64,000 nt of DNA from Sternotherus odoratus (Eukaryota; Chordata; Testudines; Kinosternidae): positions 14,111,603 through 14,175,602 of the forward strand of contig JAVMKO010000001.1 of NCBI GenBank assembly GCA_032164245.1, in the 5' to 3' direction. Below the pieces are notes generated by a model, which ran no database searches, was not told the DNA's origin, and was given only the letters and a program-made list of their open reading frames with translations. Position numbers and translations under genes: made by a program. Positions 59,701 through 64,000 of this stretch are shown here, piece after piece. Numbering within the stretch: the first letter of the stretch is position 1; every line of letters starts with the position of its first letter.

Positions 59701-60568
59701 GGACTTCTTGTGTTCAGCTACTTTGCTTTCATATTGGAGTGAACTCGTTATTTTTCAGTCTTCTTTCTGGAGAGAACTTAATTTAAAATTCTGTGTGTAT
59801 GTTTCTTTTCTTCAGTGCCTCTGGGGCGTTAGAACTTTGGAAGCTTAAAAATGAAAACTCTAATGAGCATATTTAGAAAATCTTCAATACATTAGAGCCT
59901 CTTTTAAGACCCAGGTGCAGCATGATGTCTTTGATTATTGATACATCCCATTCAATCAGTGTGTCTGTTAAACCTTTTCATTTGTACACTACAGGGTGAA
60001 AGATTCCCTATCCAGCTGCTGCCTTAAGAAGCATCAAAATGTTGGAGCCTGCTGAATCCTCAGTTTTGTCAACTCGCTATTGCACAAATATGGTGGTGCC
60101 TCCACAGAGCTGAATCTTTAGTATTATCAAAATCCTTTCTTCATGTATAGCACATAGGAAACAGAACACAACCTTCATCTGATCATTCCACACAGTGCGG
60201 CTGGAGATGCCACCTTTCAGATAAGCTGTAAATCCAATACCCTGTAATAGAAAACAGTGGGTGTATAAAATCCCTAGCACTTTCTGTAAGAGTAAGTTAG
60301 TTATCCCTGACCTGGTCAAATGACATATCTCGTTAAAAGCCTCATACAATTTCAGTTCGATACAGTGGGCCGGATCTTGCACTGGTAAAAATCAGCATAG
60401 CTCCATTAACGGAGCTACGCCAATTTATAGCTCTTGAGAACTGGGCAGACTCTTTGGCACATCCTCTTCTAAACTATTGTGGGCAGTAAGTTGTGGGCTC
60501 ATAAGCAGGCACCATACAGAGCATGGAAGTGAGAGCTACTTTCTCTTCAGTTTCACATGCAATAAACT
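56770..60568. other. No recognised gene
   Basis: 3.8 kb without a supported coding region or element. An A run lies at about 58953-58970. Confidence 0.45.
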
Positions 60569-60822
60569 AGGGCTGGTCAAAGTTTCCACCAACTTTTTTT
60601 TAAAAAACAGTAAATTTGGGTTTTAGATTTTTCATAGAGAAAACAGAAAACCCAAACTTTTCAGTTTTCACCCATAAAGATTTCCACTTTAGGCTTTTAG
60701 GGTTGTTTTTTGTTTGTTTGTTTGTTTGTTTAAGAAAAGTTGAAATATTCCACTGAATTTCTACAGAACTATATTGTTTCATCTATATCTTCCATGGGAA
60801 TTTTTTCTCCCAGCCAGCTCTA
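60569..60822. mobile_element. T/A-rich MITE with TAGGGCTGGTC ends
   Basis: Left TAGGGCTGGTCAAA and complement of right TAGAGCTGGCTGGG are inverted repeats. The interior is A/T-rich with a (TTTG)n run at 60705-60732. Confidence 0.6.
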
Positions 60823-61719
60823 TAATAAGCTATCAAAACGTGACTAGTGATTTGGGGTGCCTGAACCAAGACACCTTCCAGCAGCTTCTTTTTCTGAGTG
60901 TAGAGCCACTCTGAAAATTAGACCCTTTTCTGATATTTCAGGATGGGCACTCAAACACGGAGGCACCCAAAGTTGCTAGTCACTTTTAAAAACCTTGGCC
61001 AGAATTATTAACAGAGTTCCAATGGCAGAATCTGGATTGTAATACTCGGGGTAATGCATAAGACAAAAACCTCTTAGCTCAACTTTCAAATTCCAGGTAA
61101 ATTGGCTTAAAGTTAGAAAAATGATCTATCAACCAAGCAAATTGAATTTGGAACATAGAACCCTAGAGTGCCATTTTTATAGATAAAATGCAGTTACACT
61201 TTGAAAATTAAGAACATGCATATTTATTGGATTTTCATTGGTTAGGGCATATAAATAATCCACATCACATATGCAGTCTTCTTCCTTTTAAAGTGGGCAT
61301 TATATTTTTCTTAAAGCATTCTCTGAAACTTGGAAATAGATCAAGGTAACCTCCCACATATCAGGGCTCAGGAACAATGAGCACCATTTGCTTTATGGCA
61401 GCTTATCTAGTTAATTTTAGTCATGAGGAGGTACATTTTCAAAGTAGCACTCAGGGTTTGGAAGCACACAAATCCTGTTACTTTTTAACAGGATTTCTGT
61501 TTCTAAATCCCTATGCATAACTTTGAACTGTTGCCTTAAGAGGCCTCAGTTGTCTGCCTAGGCCTATATCCAAGATACTAAGCACGGCACCACCCTGAGA
61601 GAGAGAGAGTAGGTCCATGAGGGAAGGAGCTAGTCTGAAGTTTTCTGCTTAGGGAACCAGCTTTCTTTGCATGTGTTTAGGAAATATTGTAGACTCTTGA
61701 AGATATAACAGCACTTAAT
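60823..61719. other. No recognised gene
   Basis: No supported feature; a short GA run near 61599. Confidence 0.45.
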
Positions 61720-61780
61720 AATAATACCTATCCTGGCCAGAAGCAGGGAATGGGCAACAGGGGATGGATCACTTGATGAT

Positions 61781-61903
61781 CACTGACAAAGTGGGTATTC
61801 ACCCATGAAAGCTTATGCTCCAATATGTCTGTTAGTCTATAAGGTGCCACAGAACTTTTTGTTGCTTTTGCAGATCCAGACTAACACAGCTACCCCTCTG
61901 ATT
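61781..61903 (+). mobile_element. Penelope-like 3' fragment nested in CR1
   Basis: A 123-bp insert flanked by CTTGATGAT (61772-61780 and 61904-61912). It ends AACACAGCTACCCCTCTGAT, matching the terminus of the larger copy near 31290. It carries a hammerhead-like core. Confidence 0.85.
61783..61820 (+). ncRNA. Hammerhead-ribozyme-like core
   Basis: CTGACAA (61783-61789; G8 to A of CUGANGA), helix II GTGGGT/ACCCAT (61791-61796 with 61801-61806), GAAA (61807-61810), helix III GC-TTAT-GC (61811-61818), then TC. An extra A precedes helix II, as in the copy at 31182. Probably inactive. Confidence 0.45.
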
Positions 61904-62039
61904 CTTGATGATTACCTGTTCTGTTCATACCCTCTGGAGGCACCTGGCACTGGCCACTGTCGGAAGACAGGATACTGGGCTAGACGGTCTGACCTACTAG
62001 AGCCATTCTTATGTTCTATGTTCTTATGTAGCACTTTTC

Positions 62040-62255
62040 ATCAATCAGTCTCAAAGAACTTTACAAAAGAAGGTTAGTATTGTTATCCCTATTATACAGA
62101 TGGGGAAACTAAGGCACGGAGATGTGTGGTGACTTGTGCAAGGCCACCCAGCAGGCCAATGGGGGAGCTGGGAATAGAAGCCAGATCTCCAGGTCCTAAA
62201 CTAGTGCACTGTCCATGAGGTGTCACTGTCTCCCGCGTCGTGCTTGGTGCTTCAT
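62040..62255 (-). mobile_element. MIR-like CORE-SINE
   Basis: ATACAGATGGGGAAACTAAG, ACTTGTGCAAGGCCACCCAG and GGGAATAGAAGCCAGATCTC in order match MIR on the reverse strand. Confidence 0.8.
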
Positions 62256-62680
62256 GGAGGATGTTCACCTGTGCACATAGGGCCAGCACAAGGCCTATGT
62301 GTAACCCACCAGTGAATGTGTTACAAGTTTCCCCAAAGAGCATGAGTTGTTACAGCTCCCAGCCACACAGGTTTTAACTCAAGCTGTAGCAGCTCCTGCT
62401 TTTAACTCTGGGCGTCCCCATGTGTCATATGCACCACCTAAGTCTTCAAAACAAGATGGCAGCTTAACTCGTGCCCAGACCTCGTCCTGGGCCCCTGCAC
62501 GGGGCTGAATTGAATCCGACATTTTCAAAGCACTGTTCAAAATAATGAAATAAGCCCCACAGCACTCATGAAAGGTAAGTAAATACTTAAATCCATGCTA
62601 AAGAGGGGGAAATTCTATATCCCATTAGGGAGGTGTGTGAGAGAAACCTGCTTCACTTCAGGCTTTTGCCCTGACACTAC
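62256..62680. other. No recognised gene
   Basis: No supported feature. Confidence 0.4.
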
Positions 62681-63416
62681 TGTAAGATGGCGACCACACC
62701 TAGAGTGCCCTCCTGCACAGGTCATAGCATAAAAGGCCCCCCTGCCTCAGTTTCCCCTTTCAGAGTCCCCATAAATTCCACGTCAGGCTCTCTTGGTTAA
62801 ACAATTCCCCTCCTTGGGATTGGTTTATTCCCAAATTACAGTTCACTGAATGCCCTACAAAATGTCCCAAACATCGTCCATTTCCCACACCCAGTGTGTA
62901 TAGTCCTTAAAACCCCACTCTTCCCAGCAGACATCCCTACCAGCCTCTCTGCTAGGAGCCCTTCTGTACCATACTCCAGTGTCTTCCACTGCAGTTGGGC
63001 TCTTTGTTGGTCCTCTTCCATCTCTCCGCCAGCACATCTGGAGTTCAACCCCACTCTTCCCTCTCTGCTGGGAGATCAGCGTTACCATGGCAGTATCCTC
63101 CACTCTCCTGGGCTCCTCACTGCTCCCCTGGGCCCAGCCTTCCAGTGTGAAGATGTCAGCAGGTAAGCCCCTCCTCTACTCCTCTGTCTTCAGCCCTCTC
63201 TGACCCTTGACTCCAGCTCTCTGGCTTACAGAGACAGCTGCCAACTTCCTCTTCAGCCTTCTCCCGGGAACCACTGCTCTAAAGCAACTCTCACTCACTG
63301 CATCTCTGCCCCCTCCAGGCCTCAGGTGCCCTCTTTTAATCCCAAATTGGACTGAATTGATGAGGCACAGGTGCTGTCCCTGGTCCCTCTTAAAGGGCCA
63401 CAGTCACCTAGTGACA
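62681..63416 (-). mobile_element. Putative LTR, minus strand
   Basis: On the minus strand it runs TGTCACTAGGTGAC to CGCCATCTTACA (TG...CA), with AATAAACC (complement at about 62825) in the expected R position. CT-rich on the plus strand. No clean target duplication, so limits are tentative. Confidence 0.45.
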
Positions 63417-63420
63417 CTTA

Positions 63421-64000
63421 CTCTTTTGGGGGGACATTAGGAGGAGAAATAGAGTGATGGGCTCTGTTTCTACAGACAACAAAGATGATCATTCTTGACC
63501 TCGACATCGTTCAAGTTCATTTAGAGTGGGGGTTATTGTATTTTTTTGATTTAGCCACATTAATTTCTTTGAGCCAATTTTCTGTTGCAAAAGGCGATGA
63601 AGAACAGGAAAACCTCAGGCTTTTAAAACATGGCAGGCAAATCTGACTTTAAGCCAATATTGAGTTTAGTTATAAACTTATATGCCTAGGCCAATGTTAG
63701 AATTAGAGCCACAATTAAAATGCAGGTGTTTTGGGTTTCTAGAAACTCATTCAGTCTACAAGACCAGGCTGCCTCTTCCTCTCTCTCTCTCTGTCCCTCC
63801 CTCTCTCCCCCTTGATTGCACATAAGAGCAATAAATAAAATAGAGGAAAATGTGGGGTGGGGGGCGGTTCAACTAAACTACCACTTTTGTAGGCACATTT
63901 TTGCACTCAATAAATTTTGTTTCCTACAAGCTGTACATGCAAATAATTCTTTTGGGCACTAAACTATGAATGCAATTCATTCCTGGCCAAAAAAAATTGT
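63421..64000. other. No recognised gene (CT-rich run)
   Basis: A CT-rich low-complexity run lies at 63773-63813. Otherwise nothing recognised to the window end. Confidence 0.45.

Larger units (their letters stand above)
61720..62032 (+). mobile_element. CR1 LINE 3' end, split by a Penelope fragment
   Basis: Left part 61720-61780 and right part 61913-62032 (TACCTGTTCTGTTC, CTGGCACTGGCCACTGTCGG, ACTGGGCTAGACGG, TTATGTTCTATGTTCTTATG) form one CR1 3' terminus. Confidence 0.88.

Overview
The window looks like vertebrate nuclear DNA from a turtle, probably a cryptodire. The evidence is a tRNA-derived SINE of the turtle CryI/PolIII type at the left edge, several CR1 LINE 3' ends, and many hAT and Harbinger-like miniature elements, long LTRs and Penelope-like elements of kinds I recognise from turtle genomes. 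The assignment is inference; no database was searched. I find no host protein-coding gene, rRNA, functional tRNA or CRISPR array. The window reads as a gene-poor intergenic or intronic stretch, and every protein signal I can support belongs to a transposable element or endogenous retrovirus (ERV).

Layout. 0-5 kb: a SINE, then a minus-strand decayed Ty3/Gypsy element (3' LTR, polypurine tract, integrase, RNase H, RT), a TA/CA microsatellite, and a plus-strand solo LTR with a GGGAG target duplication whose U3 carries a 58-bp enhancer-like tandem duplication. 9.1-16.2 kb: a Penelope fragment, a 1.07-kb LTR with CCTAG duplications, a hAT element, an older LTR unit with a 451-bp LTR nested in it, and a 1.1-kb LTR with CATAC duplications. 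18.1-19.5 kb: a hAT-like element and a short foldback Penelope-like element with a 15-bp duplication. 20.76-28.36 kb: a complete gammaretrovirus-type ERV frame. Its two 419-bp LTRs differ at only four sites, but the interior is almost all non-coding: a broken gag start, an integrase tail and a scrap of env TM. It is interrupted by a 1.8-kb hAT element filled with GC-rich minisatellites. 29.2-31.3 kb: a TA-flanked hairpin MITE and a Penelope-like element with two apparently identical 606-bp inverted arms and an intact GIY-YIG endonuclease reading frame.

32-47 kb: CR1 remnants, MIR-like CORE-SINEs, Harbinger-like MITEs with TTA/TAA duplications, a 176-bp AT-rich palindrome and a GAAA microsatellite. 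47.4-50.8 kb: a decayed Harbinger transposon with convergent Myb/SANT-like (+) and DDE transposase (-) genes, interrupted by a solo LTR. 51.3-63.4 kb: further LTR pieces, a hAT-like repeat, a Penelope scrap nested in a CR1 tail, and long stretches with nothing recognisable.

The strongest observations are: the Penelope inverted duplication; hammerhead-ribozyme-like cores in three Penelope 3' ends; the mismatch between young LTRs and a coding-poor ERV interior, which suggests mobilisation in trans; and the minisatellite-bearing hAT inside that ERV.
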